From positions 62,001 through 126,000 of the forward strand of contig JASCOH010000004.1 of assembly GCA_029959295.1 (NCBI GenBank): 64,000 nucleotides of DNA. Reading direction: 5' to 3'. Source of the stretch: Flavobacteriaceae bacterium PS02334. Lineage in GTDB: Bacteria; Bacteroidota; Bacteroidia; Flavobacteriales; Flavobacteriaceae. The translations under genes and the position numbers were made by a program. Every line of letters starts with the position of its first letter. The first letter of the stretch is position 1. Below are positions 44,593 through 53,753 of this stretch, piece after piece. A model generated the notes under the pieces. That model was not told where the DNA came from, made no database searches, and was given only the letters and a program-made list of their open reading frames with translations.

Positions 44593-45954
44593 ATGAAAAC
44601 TACACTACAATTTTTAATGCTTTTTATCTGCAATGCGATGCTTTCGCAGACCGTTGCCATACAATCTTTTGCCACAGGATTGACAAGTCCCTTGGAAATT
44701 GTGAACGCCGGAGACAATCGTCTTTTTGTCGTTGAACAAGACGGAAAAATCAAAATCGTAAACGCAAATGGTACTGTAAATGCCACTCCTTTTTTAAATA
44801 TTACATCGTTAATTATAAGTGGCGGCGAACAAGGATTGCTCGGCCTTGCTTTTCATCCTGATTATCCAGGAAATGGTTATTTCTATGTAAATTATACAAA
44901 TACGGCAGGAAATACTGTGATTGCGAGATATACCGTTTCTTCTGATGCAAATATTGCAAATGCTTCAAGTGCGCAGATTTTACTGACAATTCCCCAGCCC
45001 GCTTCAAACCATAATGGAGGAACTTTGCGTTTTGGTCCAGACGGGTACTTATATATAGGAATGGGTGACGGCGGTGGCGCAGGAGATACCGGAAACAGAG
45101 CTCAAAACATCAATGAATTATTAGGAAAAATGTTGAGAATTGATGTAAATACAGGTTCTCCATATGGAATTCCTGCTGGAAATCCTTATGCGGGATCGAC
45201 GCCTGGAGCAGATGAGATTTGGGCAATCGGACTCAGAAATCCTTGGAAATTCTCGTTTGACCAAAACGGATTTCTATGGATTGCAGATGTTGGGCAAAGC
45301 CAAGTTGAAGAAATCAACAAACAGCCGTCAACAAGCGCCGGACTGAATTATGGCTGGAGATGTTATGAAGGAAACAGCCCTTATAACACAACAGGCTGTG
45401 GCGCGATGAACACAATGACTTTTCCGATTTCGCAGTACACACACTCTAACGGATGCTCGATTACAGGCGGTTATTTTTATGCAGGAAGTGCTTACCCAAA
45501 TTTCGTCGGCAATTATTTCTTTGCCGATTATTGCAGAAATAGAATTGGCCGTGTAAATTCATCTGGAACAATTACTTATTCAGCTACTTTTTCTGGATCT
45601 AACAATTTCACGACTTTTGGACAAAATTTAAACGGCGAATTGTTTATCGCTTCAAGCGCAGGAAATATTTACAGAGTAATTGATTCTTCACTAAGTGCAA
45701 ATGATTTTGCGGTAAACGGATTCAAAATGTATCCAAATCCGGCAGGAGAAAGAGTGGAAATTTCTAGCACAAATAATCTGACTTTGTCACAATTTTCTGT
45801 AGTTGATTTATCTGGAAAAATTTTATTACAACAGCCTCTAGAAAACACAAATCAACATACAATCGACGTGAGCTCGCTTCAAACAGGACTTTATATAGTA
45901 AAACTGCAAGATGCTTCAGGGAAAATTTTTACTTCTAAATTGGATATAAAATAG
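44593..45954 (+). CDS. Secreted PQQ-dependent sugar dehydrogenase-like (glucose/sorbosone dehydrogenase) protein with T9SS sorting domain
   Basis: 453 residues. Signal peptide TLQFLMLFICNAMLSQ. Residues ~20-360 form a glucose/sorbosone dehydrogenase six-bladed propeller: GLTSPLEIVNAGDNRLFVVE, GGEQGLLGLAFHPDYPGNG, NHNGGTLRFGPDGYLYIGMG and GLRNPWKFSFD. The catalytic His of this family corresponds to the NHNGG His. The final ~80 residues, beginning NGFKMYPNPAGERVEI and ending SGKIFTSKLDIK, are a type A T9SS sorting signal. It probably oxidises sugars outside the cell, or acts as a soluble aldose-binding propeller; PQQ binding was not confirmed. Followed by a strong bidirectional terminator. Confidence 0.92.
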   Translation: MKTTLQFLMLFICNAMLSQTVAIQSFATGLTSPLEIVNAGDNRLFVVEQDGKIKIVNANGTVNATPFLNITSLIISGGEQGLLGLAFHPDYPGNGYFYVNYTNTAGNTVIARYTVSSDANIANASSAQILLTIPQPASNHNGGTLRFGPDGYLYIGMGDGGGAGDTGNRAQNINELLGKMLRIDVNTGSPYGIPAGNPYAGSTPGADEIWAIGLRNPWKFSFDQNGFLWIADVGQSQVEEINKQPSTSAGLNYGWRCYEGNSPYNTTGCGAMNTMTFPISQYTHSNGCSITGGYFYAGSAYPNFVGNYFFADYCRNRIGRVNSSGTITYSATFSGSNNFTTFGQNLNGELFIASSAGNIYRVIDSSLSANDFAVNGFKMYPNPAGERVEISSTNNLTLSQFSVVDLSGKILLQQPLENTNQHTIDVSSLQTGLYIVKLQDASGKIFTSKLDIK

Positions 45955-45969
45955 TTTCAAATTTTAAAC

Positions 45970-46009
45970 AAAAAAGGCTCAAAGCGATGATTGCTTTGAG
46001 CCTTTTTTT
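45970..46009. terminator. Bidirectional intrinsic terminator
   Basis: AAAAAGGCTCAAAGC and GCTTTGAGCCTTTTT with a 7-base loop, between the convergent sugar dehydrogenase and OmpA-family genes. Confidence 0.93.
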
Positions 46010-46060
46010 ATTTACATAGAATTTTTCAGTGCCTCAGTACCTAAAACCTTAACACTTATC

Positions 46061-47020
46061 TTACAAATCATTCAACATTTTAGAAATCTCATCTAATTTC
46101 GGAGTCAAGATAATCTCGATTCTTCTATTTTTTGCTTTTCCTTCAGCTGTTTCATTTGGAACCAATGGCGCAAATTCTCCACGTCCTGCAGCCGTCAGAT
46201 TCTTTTTGTCGATTGCTTTATTTTCTGCCAAGATATTTACGATTGCAGTGGCGCGTTTTGTTGACAAATCCCAGTTGTCAACGATTTGACCAGTTCCTCC
46301 ATAAGGCACGTTATCTGTGTGGCCTTCGATCAAAACTGAAATATCTGGATTTACGCCCAACACTTTTCCAACTTCCACAACCGCGCGTTTTCCTTCAGTT
46401 CCAACAGCCCAAGATCCTGAACCAAAAAGCAGTTTGTTTTCCATAGAAACATACACTTTTCCGTTTTTTTGCTCCACCGTAAGTCCTTTTCCTTCAAAAC
46501 TATTTAATGCTTTTGAAAGGGTTTCTTTCAGTTTTTTCATGCTCGCTTCTTTTGCTGCAATCATTCCTTCCAACTCGTCCACTCTTGAAGAACGTTCTTT
46601 CAATTCAGACTGAAGTTTGTTCAAACGCTCTTGTTCTGCTGACAAAGCTTTTTCCTTTGCCTCTAACTGCGCTAACAATTCACGGTTTTTCTTCATGTTT
46701 GTATCTAAAGCATCGCCGCTATTTTTCTCTAAAGCGTTGTAAGATGATTTTAGCGTATTTAAATTTGCGTTTGCAGCAGCATAATCAGCAGCAAGTTTGT
46801 CTCTTTCTGCCTTCAATTTATCCAATTGCGATTTTAAATCTTTGCTTTCAATGTCTAATTGGTTTTTTGTTTTTGTCAAATCACCATTTTCATCAGAAAG
46901 ACTTCTATTTTCCTTTTTTAAATTGGCATATTTGTTTTCTAAATCCTTGTAAACTTTTGATGACACGCAAGATGTTGTCAAGGCAAGGGCTAATAATCCG
47001 AGTGAAACTCTTTTAATCAT
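46061..47020 (-). CDS. OmpA-family outer-membrane lipoprotein with coiled coil
   Basis: 319 residues. A lipoprotein signal with lipobox ...LTTSC (Cys at ~18) is followed by a long coiled coil (~25-175, heptad-like KKENRSLSDENGDLTKTKNQ). A C-terminal OmpA peptidoglycan-binding domain contains ISVLIEGHTDNVPYGG, NWDLSTKRATAIVNIL and RRIEIILTP. It would anchor the outer membrane to the cell wall. No N-terminal beta-barrel is present. Monocistronic. Confidence 0.93.
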   Translation of the reverse strand: MIKRVSLGLLALALTTSCVSSKVYKDLENKYANLKKENRSLSDENGDLTKTKNQLDIESKDLKSQLDKLKAERDKLAADYAAANANLNTLKSSYNALEKNSGDALDTNMKKNRELLAQLEAKEKALSAEQERLNKLQSELKERSSRVDELEGMIAAKEASMKKLKETLSKALNSFEGKGLTVEQKNGKVYVSMENKLLFGSGSWAVGTEGKRAVVEVGKVLGVNPDISVLIEGHTDNVPYGGTGQIVDNWDLSTKRATAIVNILAENKAIDKKNLTAAGRGEFAPLVPNETAEGKAKNRRIEIILTPKLDEISKMLNDL

Positions 47021-47070
47021 GATTTTGAATTTTGTTTTCTTTTTTTGTTCCTAAAATATAATATGTTCAT

Positions 47071-47832
47071 CTAATCGATTTCTACTAAAACCGGACAATG
47101 GTCAGAATGTTTCGCATCTGCCAAAATCACAGCTCTCGTCAACCGATTTTCAATGGGCTGGCTCGCCAAAATATAATCAATTCTCCAACCTTTATTGTTT
47201 CCTCGTGCGCCGGCGCGGTAACTCCACCAAGTGTAATTGTGCGGTTCTTTATTAAAATGGCGGAACGAATCGATGAATCCGTTTTTCATAAAAATATCAA
47301 GCCAGCTTCTTTCTTGAGGCAAAAATCCAGAAACTTTTGCATTTCTGATCGGATCGTGAATGTCAATTGCTTCGTGGCAAATGTTGTAATCGCCGCAGAT
47401 CAGCAAGTTCGGAATTTCCTTTCTCAGTTCATGGACATAATTTTGAAAATCATCCATAAACATAAATTTGTGATCTAAACGAGCAATATTCGTGCCTGAC
47501 GGAAGATATAAGCTCATTACCGAAAAGTCATCATAATCAACGCGAAGATTTCTTCCTTCAAAATCCATGTGTTCGATTCCAGTGCCGTAAACCACTTTGT
47601 TTGGTTTGGTTTTGCATAAAACAGCAACACCGCTGTAACCTTTTTTTTGTGCCGGAAACCAATAGTTATAAGGATAGCCCGCATTTGCAAATTCTTCTAA
47701 CGGAATCTGTTCAGGCGTAGCTTTTATTTCTTGAAGACAAATGATATCGGGATTCGCCTGCTGCAACCATTCGAGAAAACCTTTTGTGATTGCGGCGCGT
47801 ATTCCGTTGACATTGTAGGAGATAATTCTCAT
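47071..47832 (-). CDS. xth: Exodeoxyribonuclease III / AP endonuclease
   Basis: 253 residues of the endonuclease/exonuclease/phosphatase fold. Active-site segments: YNVNGIRAAITKGF, ICLQEIKATPEQIP (metal Glu), GDYNICHEAIDIHDP (Asp-Asn) and DAKHSDHCPVLVEID (Asp-His). RIDYILAS is also present. It repairs abasic sites and trims 3' ends. It is divergent from the OlsF-like gene; a TACTTTTG element on the minus strand (complement of 47856-47863) is a likely -7. Confidence 0.95.
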   Translation of the reverse strand: MRIISYNVNGIRAAITKGFLEWLQQANPDIICLQEIKATPEQIPLEEFANAGYPYNYWFPAQKKGYSGVAVLCKTKPNKVVYGTGIEHMDFEGRNLRVDYDDFSVMSLYLPSGTNIARLDHKFMFMDDFQNYVHELRKEIPNLLICGDYNICHEAIDIHDPIRNAKVSGFLPQERSWLDIFMKNGFIDSFRHFNKEPHNYTWWSYRAGARGNNKGWRIDYILASQPIENRLTRAVILADAKHSDHCPVLVEID

Positions 47833-47942
47833 TTCGCTTAAATTTTTGACTTTTTCAAAAGTAAGTAAAAAAAGATTACAACCTAAAGCAAAATCTATGC
47901 GCTCGAATGACGAAAAAAATGACCGTGTTAATGCAATTTTGT

Positions 47943-47950
47943 TATCTTTG
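47943..47950 (+). promoter_or_regulatory. -7 promoter element TATCTTTG of the OlsF-like gene
   Basis: Exact TAnnTTTG match, 27 bp before the ATG at 47977. Confidence 0.5.
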
Positions 47951-47976
47951 TTTCTTGCACAAAAACAAAAAAATAA

Positions 47977-49785
47977 ATGGGTTTAGTCACCGCTAAAGAA
48001 GTTGCAAAGGCAATAAACACTGATAAATATGGAGTTTTAGGAACTTTTTCAGGCTGGCTGCTAATGAAGATTCTTAAAATTTCTACTTTAAATAAAATCT
48101 ACGACAGGAACAAACATTTGAAAGATGTGGTATTCCTGAATGCGATATTGGACGAATTTCAGATAAAATTTGAGATTCCCGAAGAAGATTTAAAACGTTT
48201 GCCAAAAGACGGCGCATATATTACGATTTCCAATCATCCGCTTGGAGGGATTGACGGTATTTTACTATTAAAATTGATGCTGGAAAGAGAACCAAATTTC
48301 AAGATCATAGCCAATTTCCTTTTGCATAGAATTGATCCGATGAAACCTTATATAATGCCGGTAAATCCTTTTGAGACGCACAAAGACGCCAAATCGAGCG
48401 TTGTAGGAATCAAGGAAACCTTGCGCCATTTAAGCGATGGAAAACCATTGGGAATGTTTCCTGCTGGAGAAGTTTCTACTTATAAAGATGGAAAATTAGT
48501 TGTAGACAAACCTTGGGAGGAAGGCGCAATCAAGCTGATTAAAAAAGCAAAAGTTCCTGTGGTTCCTATTTATTTCCATGCAAAAAACAGCCGCTTGTTT
48601 TATTTCTTATCCAAGCTGAACGATACTTTAAGAACGGCAAAACTTCCGTCAGAATTATTGACCCAGAAAGACCGCGTGATCAAAGTAAGAATCGGTAAAG
48701 CGATTTCTGTCAACGAGCAAAATGAATATGAGGCAATTGAAGAATATTCTGAATTTTTAAGAAGAAAAACCTACATGCTGGCAAATCCTTTTGAAAAGGA
48801 AACGAAGCTTCTAGATACTTCAAATTTAAAAATCCCGAGAAGCCCGAAACAAATTGCAATGCCGGCGAACCATGACAAAATTGTAATGGAAGTAGATGCC
48901 TTGAGAAGCACCGACTGTCGTTTATTGCAAAGCAAAAATTACGAAGTTTTCTTTACGGAAGCCAATAAAATTCCGAATGTTTTGCATGAAATCGGAAGAC
49001 TTCGTGAAATCACTTTTCGTGAAGTCGGCGAAGGAACGAATGAATCTTTAGATTTAGACCGTTTTGACAAATATTACCACCACATGTTTTTGTGGGACGA
49101 TGATACCAAGCAGATTGCGGGCGCTTATCGAATGGGATTGGGTTCAGAAATTTATCCAAAATATGGAATCGACGGATTTTATCTGCAAGAACTTTTCCGT
49201 TTTGAACCAGAATTGCACGACATGATGAGCAAATCTATTGAAATGGGACGCGCTTTCATTACTAAAGATTTCCAACAAAAACCAATGCCCTTATTTTTGC
49301 TTTGGAAGGGAATTATGCATACTACTTTGCGTTATCCTGAGCATAAATATTTGATTGGCGGCGTGAGTATCAGCAATCAATTTTCAGATTTTTCAAAATC
49401 GCTGATGATTGAATTCATGAAATCGCACTATTATGATCCTTATATTGCGCAATATGTGCATCCGAAGAAAGAATTTAAAGTGAAATTGAAAGACGCCGAT
49501 AAAGATTTTATCTTCGATGAAGCTGAAGCCGACTTGAACAAATTTGACAAAATCATTGATGAACTAGAACCAGGAAGCTTGCGTTTGCCCGTTTTAATCA
49601 AAAAATATATCAAGCAGAATGCCAGAGTTGTCGCTTTCAATGTCGATCCGCTTTTCAACAATGCCGTAGATGGATTAATGTATATCAGAATTGCAGATAT
49701 TCCCGAAAGCACGATGAAACCTGTCATGGAAGAATTTCAGGCAGAACTCGAACGAAAGCTTACTGAAAAAGGCGAAAAACTATAA
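47977..49785 (+). CDS. olsF: Bifunctional acyltransferase, OlsF-like (ornithine/amino-acid lipid synthesis)
   Basis: 602 residues with two acyltransferase halves. The N-terminal ~290 residues are PlsC-like: ISNHPLGGIDG with the catalytic His-Asp, MFPAGEVSTYKDG and VPVVPIYFHAKNSR. The C-terminal ~290 residues are a GNAT-type N-acyltransferase (EIGRLREITFREVGEGTNES, KQIAGAYRMGLGSEIYP, SIEMGRAFITKDFQ). This is the layout of OlsF, which N-acylates ornithine with an acyl-ACP and then O-acylates it, giving ornithine or glycine lipids of the outer membrane without phosphate. Substrate amino acid is not predictable. A bidirectional terminator follows. Confidence 0.82.
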   Translation: MGLVTAKEVAKAINTDKYGVLGTFSGWLLMKILKISTLNKIYDRNKHLKDVVFLNAILDEFQIKFEIPEEDLKRLPKDGAYITISNHPLGGIDGILLLKLMLEREPNFKIIANFLLHRIDPMKPYIMPVNPFETHKDAKSSVVGIKETLRHLSDGKPLGMFPAGEVSTYKDGKLVVDKPWEEGAIKLIKKAKVPVVPIYFHAKNSRLFYFLSKLNDTLRTAKLPSELLTQKDRVIKVRIGKAISVNEQNEYEAIEEYSEFLRRKTYMLANPFEKETKLLDTSNLKIPRSPKQIAMPANHDKIVMEVDALRSTDCRLLQSKNYEVFFTEANKIPNVLHEIGRLREITFREVGEGTNESLDLDRFDKYYHHMFLWDDDTKQIAGAYRMGLGSEIYPKYGIDGFYLQELFRFEPELHDMMSKSIEMGRAFITKDFQQKPMPLFLLWKGIMHTTLRYPEHKYLIGGVSISNQFSDFSKSLMIEFMKSHYYDPYIAQYVHPKKEFKVKLKDADKDFIFDEAEADLNKFDKIIDELEPGSLRLPVLIKKYIKQNARVVAFNVDPLFNNAVDGLMYIRIADIPESTMKPVMEEFQAELERKLTEKGEKL

Positions 49786-49787
49786 AT

Positions 49788-49820
49788 AAAAAATCCCAAG
49801 AGAACTTCTTGGGATTTTTT
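49788..49820. terminator. Bidirectional intrinsic terminator
   Basis: AAAAAATCCCAAGA and TCTTGGGATTTTTT with a short loop, between the OlsF-like gene and the convergent DUF2752 gene. Confidence 0.9.
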
Positions 49821-50292
49821 ATTTCCAGATGGATTGTCTTAAAATATCCTCCATGCTGTTTTCTTTTATGAAATAAATGAGTCTTGCGAGGTGATACATG
49901 ATTAAAACAAATCCTAAAGTATAAGCCAGTTTTTTGCTATAAAAAATGCTGTTGAAATATTCTTTTTTGGTAATAATTTCTGCGGAAAGTATTCCAATTA
50001 CTGCAAAACAGAACAAAAATACGAATGGGCCAAAAAGATGATAATAAAAACTTTTGGCTAGATCTCCTTCATATAAATAAACCAAAGACTTGGTAATGCC
50101 GCAACCTGGGCAAGGAAAACCTGTAAGCATCTTAAACGGACACAAAGATTGATCAGTTTCAAGATGATTATGGTCATTATGAAGCATCAAAAAAAACGGA
50201 ATTACCAGCGTCAATAAAGCGCCGATAATTCCGAAGATTTTTAATTGTAATTTTTTATTATTTGTATAATTTATTGATATCACCCTGAACAA
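49819..50292 (-). CDS. DUF2752-family small membrane protein
   Basis: 157 residues with three to four hydrophobic segments (KIFGIIGALLTLVIPFFLML, PFVFLFCFAVIGILSA, LAYTLGFVLIMYHLARLIYF). The DUF2752 hallmark CPFKMLTGFPCPGCGITKS is present, a Cys-rich turn between the first two helices. Function is unknown. The ATG at 50292 lies inside the preceding gene (35-bp overlap); a later non-ATG start is possible. It follows the DUF4234-like gene, and the two seem to form a small membrane-protein operon. Confidence 0.85.
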   Translation of the reverse strand: MFRVISINYTNNKKLQLKIFGIIGALLTLVIPFFLMLHNDHNHLETDQSLCPFKMLTGFPCPGCGITKSLVYLYEGDLAKSFYYHLFGPFVFLFCFAVIGILSAEIITKKEYFNSIFYSKKLAYTLGFVLIMYHLARLIYFIKENSMEDILRQSIWK

Positions 50293-50632
50293 TCATTGCG
50301 GCAACCATTGGAAACAAGAAACCTAAGATTAATAATAATGTTGATTGATCTTTTCCTTGTTCACCAGTTCTTTCATAGACTTTTGGCAAACCTTCTTTGC
50401 CAGCCAAATAATAAAAATATAGATTTACAGGCAAGCAACATCCTGAAAAGATGGCTATTGGCTGTGAAATAACTTCTCTTTGCGCGACTGCATTGATAAC
50501 TTGCGCCACTTTAATATTCCAGTAAATCAAGTAAAGTCCACAAGTCACAACTCCTAATAATAATACAACAATTGGATCTACTTTAAATTCTGGAATATCT
50601 CCAAAATAATTGTCCGGTTTTTCTAAGTCCAT
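50258..50632 (-). CDS. DUF4234-like small membrane protein
   Basis: 124 residues from the ATG at 50632 (MDLEKPDNYF); an ATG at 50671 would add 13 unlikely residues. Hydrophobic segments are VVLLLGVVTCGLYLIYW, IAIFSGCCLPVNLYFYYLAG and LLLILGFLFPMVAAMIVQGD. The GLYLIYWNIKVAQVIN segment resembles the start of DUF4234 proteins. CCLPVN and QGDINKLY at the C-terminus are also in keeping. Overlaps the DUF2752 gene by 35 bp on the same strand. Function unknown. Confidence 0.7.
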   Translation of the reverse strand: MDLEKPDNYFGDIPEFKVDPIVVLLLGVVTCGLYLIYWNIKVAQVINAVAQREVISQPIAIFSGCCLPVNLYFYYLAGKEGLPKVYERTGEQGKDQSTLLLILGFLFPMVAAMIVQGDINKLYK

Positions 50633-50726
50633 TCTAAATGTTTTTGTGTTTATAATTTCTAAAATTAACAAAATATTTAAAATTACAACTTAATTCTATT
50701 AAAAAATATAGAATTATTTTAAATAT

Positions 50727-52094
50727 TTAATCAATCGGCTCCCAAAGTTCAATCTTATTCCCTTCCAAATCAAGTATAGCACCAAAATTACCATAATCGA
50801 AACTTTGCATTTCACCTAAAACTTGAACTCCTTCTTTTTTTAATTTCTGAAGCAGACTTTCAAGATTTTCAACTCTGAAATTTTGCATAAATTCTTTTTT
50901 TGAAGGTTCAAAATAATCCGTATCGCTTTTAAATGGCGACCATTGCGTGGAACCATTTTCTCCTTCATCATTTTTCCATGAAAAAGTACAGCCATAATCA
51001 TTTGTATTTAAGCCGAGATGCTTTTTATACCAGTTTCTAAGTTCTGCAGGATTTTCAGCTTTGAAGAAAAATCCGCCGATTCCAGTGACTCGTTTTTCTT
51101 CTTTTTCAATCAGATTCTCGCCAAAATAAAGCGCTTTGATTTTATCTACAATTGTTTCTGCTAATTTTACGTGGCTTTCAAAAGTCCATCCAGCAATATG
51201 CGGAGAAAGAATTACTTTATCACATTCTAGCAAATATTGAAAAGCTTCAGGAATTTTATCTGATTCAAAAAGTGTTTCAAAAGATAGTTTTTCATATTCT
51301 AAAACATCCAAACCGGCGCCTAGAATTTTTCCAGATTTTAAGGCTTCCACCAAATCTGAAGTCACGACATTTTTTCCTCTGGAAGTATTGATGAGCCAAA
51401 ACGGTTTTGCAAAAGCATTGATATAATTCGAATCAATTAATTTATCAGTTTCTGGAGTCCATGGAATATGAAGGCTTAAAACGTCAGATTTTTTTTGTAA
51501 TTCTTCTAAAGAAACCTGTTTTGCATTTGCATCGCCAACATTTTCTTTGATATCATGACATAAAACTTCTACATCAAAACCTCGAAGTTTTTTGGCAAAA
51601 GATTTTCCCATATTTCCATAGCCTATGATTCCTACAGTTTTGCCATCTAGTTCATAGCCTCGATTTTTTTCACGGTTCCAATGTCCTGATCGAATTTCTT
51701 TGTCAGCTTGATTTAGCTTGTTGAAAAGCGACAAAAGCATCCCGAGAGAATGTTCAGCGACAGCATTTCGGTTTCCTTCTGGCGCTGCGATTAGGGCAAT
51801 ATTTTTGATTTCGGCATAATCGGTGTCAATGCTTTCCAATCCAGCACCAACTCTTGCTATAAATTGCAGATTTGTGGCTTTGTCTAAAAAGGTCTTGTCG
51901 ATATTGAAACGGCTTCTGATTACAATTCCGTGATAGTCGTGGATTTTAGCTTCGATTTCTTCTTTTGTAGATTTGAAATCTTCATGATTTGTGAATCCTG
52001 CTTCTTGCAATTGTTCCATCATGATTGGATTATTGCTGTCGATGTGGAGAATTTTTATAGCTGTTGGGATCATTTTTGGATGAATTTCTTTCAA
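50727..52094 (-). CDS. D-2-hydroxyacid dehydrogenase fused to a VOC (glyoxalase-like) domain
   Basis: 455 residues. Residues 1-334 are a D-isomer-specific 2-hydroxyacid dehydrogenase of the SerA type: KTVGIIGYGNMGKSFA (NAD-binding, ~152-167), Arg239 in INTSRGKN, Glu at 267/269, and catalytic His299 in SPHIAGW. It lacks the C-terminal ACT domain of many SerA enzymes. Residues 335-455 are a complete VOC domain (RVTGIGGFFFKAENPAELRN to AILDLEGNKIELWEPID). The join at ~51092 is EEKRVTG, where a separate VOC gene would begin MKRVTG. Loss of a stop and a start codon between two neighbouring genes explains the fusion. I know each part as a separate protein; the fused form is unusual. Confidence 0.85.
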   Translation of the reverse strand: MKEIHPKMIPTAIKILHIDSNNPIMMEQLQEAGFTNHEDFKSTKEEIEAKIHDYHGIVIRSRFNIDKTFLDKATNLQFIARVGAGLESIDTDYAEIKNIALIAAPEGNRNAVAEHSLGMLLSLFNKLNQADKEIRSGHWNREKNRGYELDGKTVGIIGYGNMGKSFAKKLRGFDVEVLCHDIKENVGDANAKQVSLEELQKKSDVLSLHIPWTPETDKLIDSNYINAFAKPFWLINTSRGKNVVTSDLVEALKSGKILGAGLDVLEYEKLSFETLFESDKIPEAFQYLLECDKVILSPHIAGWTFESHVKLAETIVDKIKALYFGENLIEKEEKRVTGIGGFFFKAENPAELRNWYKKHLGLNTNDYGCTFSWKNDEGENGSTQWSPFKSDTDYFEPSKKEFMQNFRVENLESLLQKLKKEGVQVLGEMQSFDYGNFGAILDLEGNKIELWEPID

Positions 52095-52391
52095 CCAAAT
52101 TTAGAGAAAAGACTGCAGATTCGCAGATTTATTTTTAATTATGAGTCGCTTTTAGGACACAGATGACACAGATTTTAAAAATTTCTAAAATCCGTGTAAT
52201 CTGTGTCCAAATAATTACGATTTTGTTTCCATAAAGTTTAAAGAAAAGACCGCAGATTCGCAGATTTATTTTTTTATAATACTATGAAAATGAAACGCGG
52301 ATTTAAGCGGATTGTACGGATACCGCGGATTTCTATTTTTATAAAATTTGATTTACAAAGTAAGAATCAGCGAAAATCAGCGTTCAAAAAA
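52095..52391. repeat. Intergenic cluster of dispersed repeats
   Basis: Four elements in 297 bp. (1) and (3): AGAAAAGACYGCAGATTC extended to CGCAGATTTATTTTT, at 52103-52140 and 52240-52277 in the same orientation. (2): GGACACAGATGACACAGA (52155-) inverted with AATCCGTGTAATCTGTGTCC (to 52208), 21 of 23 bases paired. (4): CGGATTT-type repeats at 52295-52332. Elements 1 and 3 belong to the same family as the inverted pair at 33218-33291. No gene lies here. Confidence 0.75.
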
Positions 52392-53753
52392 TTAAAATCC
52401 TAAAATCAATTTTGCGATTGAAAAGTAAATCAAAATCCCGCAAATATCATTGCTTGTAGTAATAAACGGACCTGTTGCCAAAGCGGGATCAATTCCAAAT
52501 CGGTTCAATAACAGCGGTACAAATGTTCCTATTAAAGAAGCGATTACAATTACAGAAATCAAGGAAACAGTCACTGTTATTCCTAAATTTATATCAACGC
52601 TGAGCAAAAAATGGCTTCCTGCAAAAAGAATTGTCGCTAAAATAACGCCATTCAGCAAACTCAAAGAAACTTCTTTAATCAAACGATTCCAAAGCGAACC
52701 GCTGATCGTGTTATTTGCCAAACCTTGAACAATAATTGCAGAAGATTGCACGCCGACATTTCCAGCCATTGCGGCGATAAGTGGCGTAAAGAAGAAAAGT
52801 TCGCCGTGTTTTTCCATAGCTCCTTCAAAAAGCCCGAGCATTTTTACCGAAATAAAGCCGCCTAAAAGTGCCAAAACCAACCACGGAAGTCGCGCTTTTG
52901 TCAGTTCTAAAATGCTGTCATCGGCTTCAACGTCTTGCGAGATACCGGCCGCTAACTGGTAATCTTTATCAGCTTCGTCCTTGATCACATCGACGATATC
53001 ATCAATGGTAATTCTTCCGACCAAACGGCCCAACTCATCTACAACAGGAATGGCTTCCAAGTCATATTTTTGCATAATTCGGGCCACTTCAACGTCTTCG
53101 GTATCAACGCGAACATAATCCACTTTTGGAATATAAACGTCGCTGATCGGTGTTTTTGTAGAAGTTGTCAATAAATCTTTCAGCGAAAGCCTTCCTTTCA
53201 AGCGATTTTCATCATCTACAACATATATAGAATGTACTCTGGAAATATTTTCTGCCTGAATGCGCATTTCTTTGACACAAGTCAAAACATTCCAGTTTTC
53301 ATTGACGCTAACGAGCTCCTTTCCCATCAAACCGCCAGCAGTATCTTCGTCATAACGCAACAAATCAACAATGTCTTTGGCGTGTTCAACGTCGTTCAGC
53401 TCCGAGATTACCTCGTTTTTAATTTGGGTAGAAAGTTCCCCGATAATGTCTGCCGCGTCATCGGTGTCCAACTCGTCAAGCTCTTCGGCAATTTCTTTTG
53501 GCGAAAGCCTGCTCAAGATATTCTCGCGCAAATCATCTTCTAATTCAAGAAGAATTTCTGCGGTTTTTTCACTGTCTAAGACCTTGAAAATGTAAGTCGC
53601 CTCGTCAAAATCAAGCTCATCAAGGATTTCAGCAATATCAGCGTGGTGCATATCGTTCAGCAAAACTTCCAATTGCTTGTCGTTTTTGCTTTCGATTAAT
53701 TCTTCAATTTCAAGAATAAGCTCCTTACTGATTTTAAACTGCATCGGCCTCAA
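52392..53753 (-). CDS. mgtE: Magnesium transporter MgtE
   Basis: 453 residues. An N-terminal acidic helical domain (~1-115, [20 protein letters not shown]) is followed by two CBS domains (~120-250; [36 protein letters not shown]). Five transmembrane helices then follow, with the pore motif [19 protein letters not shown]. It moves Mg2+ into the cell, gated by Mg2+ binding to the cytosolic part. The start is either 53753 or the ATG at 53744; both overlap the 3' end of rsmA (20 or 11 bp), so the two are translationally coupled. Confidence 0.95.
   Translation of the reverse strand: MRPMQFKISKELILEIEELIESKNDKQLEVLLNDMHHADIAEILDELDFDEATYIFKVLDSEKTAEILLELEDDLRENILSRLSPKEIAEELDELDTDDAADIIGELSTQIKNEVISELNDVEHAKDIVDLLRYDEDTAGGLMGKELVSVNENWNVLTCVKEMRIQAENISRVHSIYVVDDENRLKGRLSLKDLLTTSTKTPISDVYIPKVDYVRVDTEDVEVARIMQKYDLEAIPVVDELGRLVGRITIDDIVDVIKDEADKDYQLAAGISQDVEADDSILELTKARLPWLVLALLGGFISVKMLGLFEGAMEKHGELFFFTPLIAAMAGNVGVQSSAIIVQGLANNTISGSLWNRLIKEVSLSLLNGVILATILFAGSHFLLSVDINLGITVTVSLISVIVIASLIGTFVPLLLNRFGIDPALATGPFITTSNDICGILIYFSIAKLILGF

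Noticed and set aside
46507-47016. 169-codon open frame antisense to the OmpA-family gene
   Set aside because: Leu-rich reverse reading of the coiled coil; the OmpA domain, lipobox and terminator all support the minus strand.
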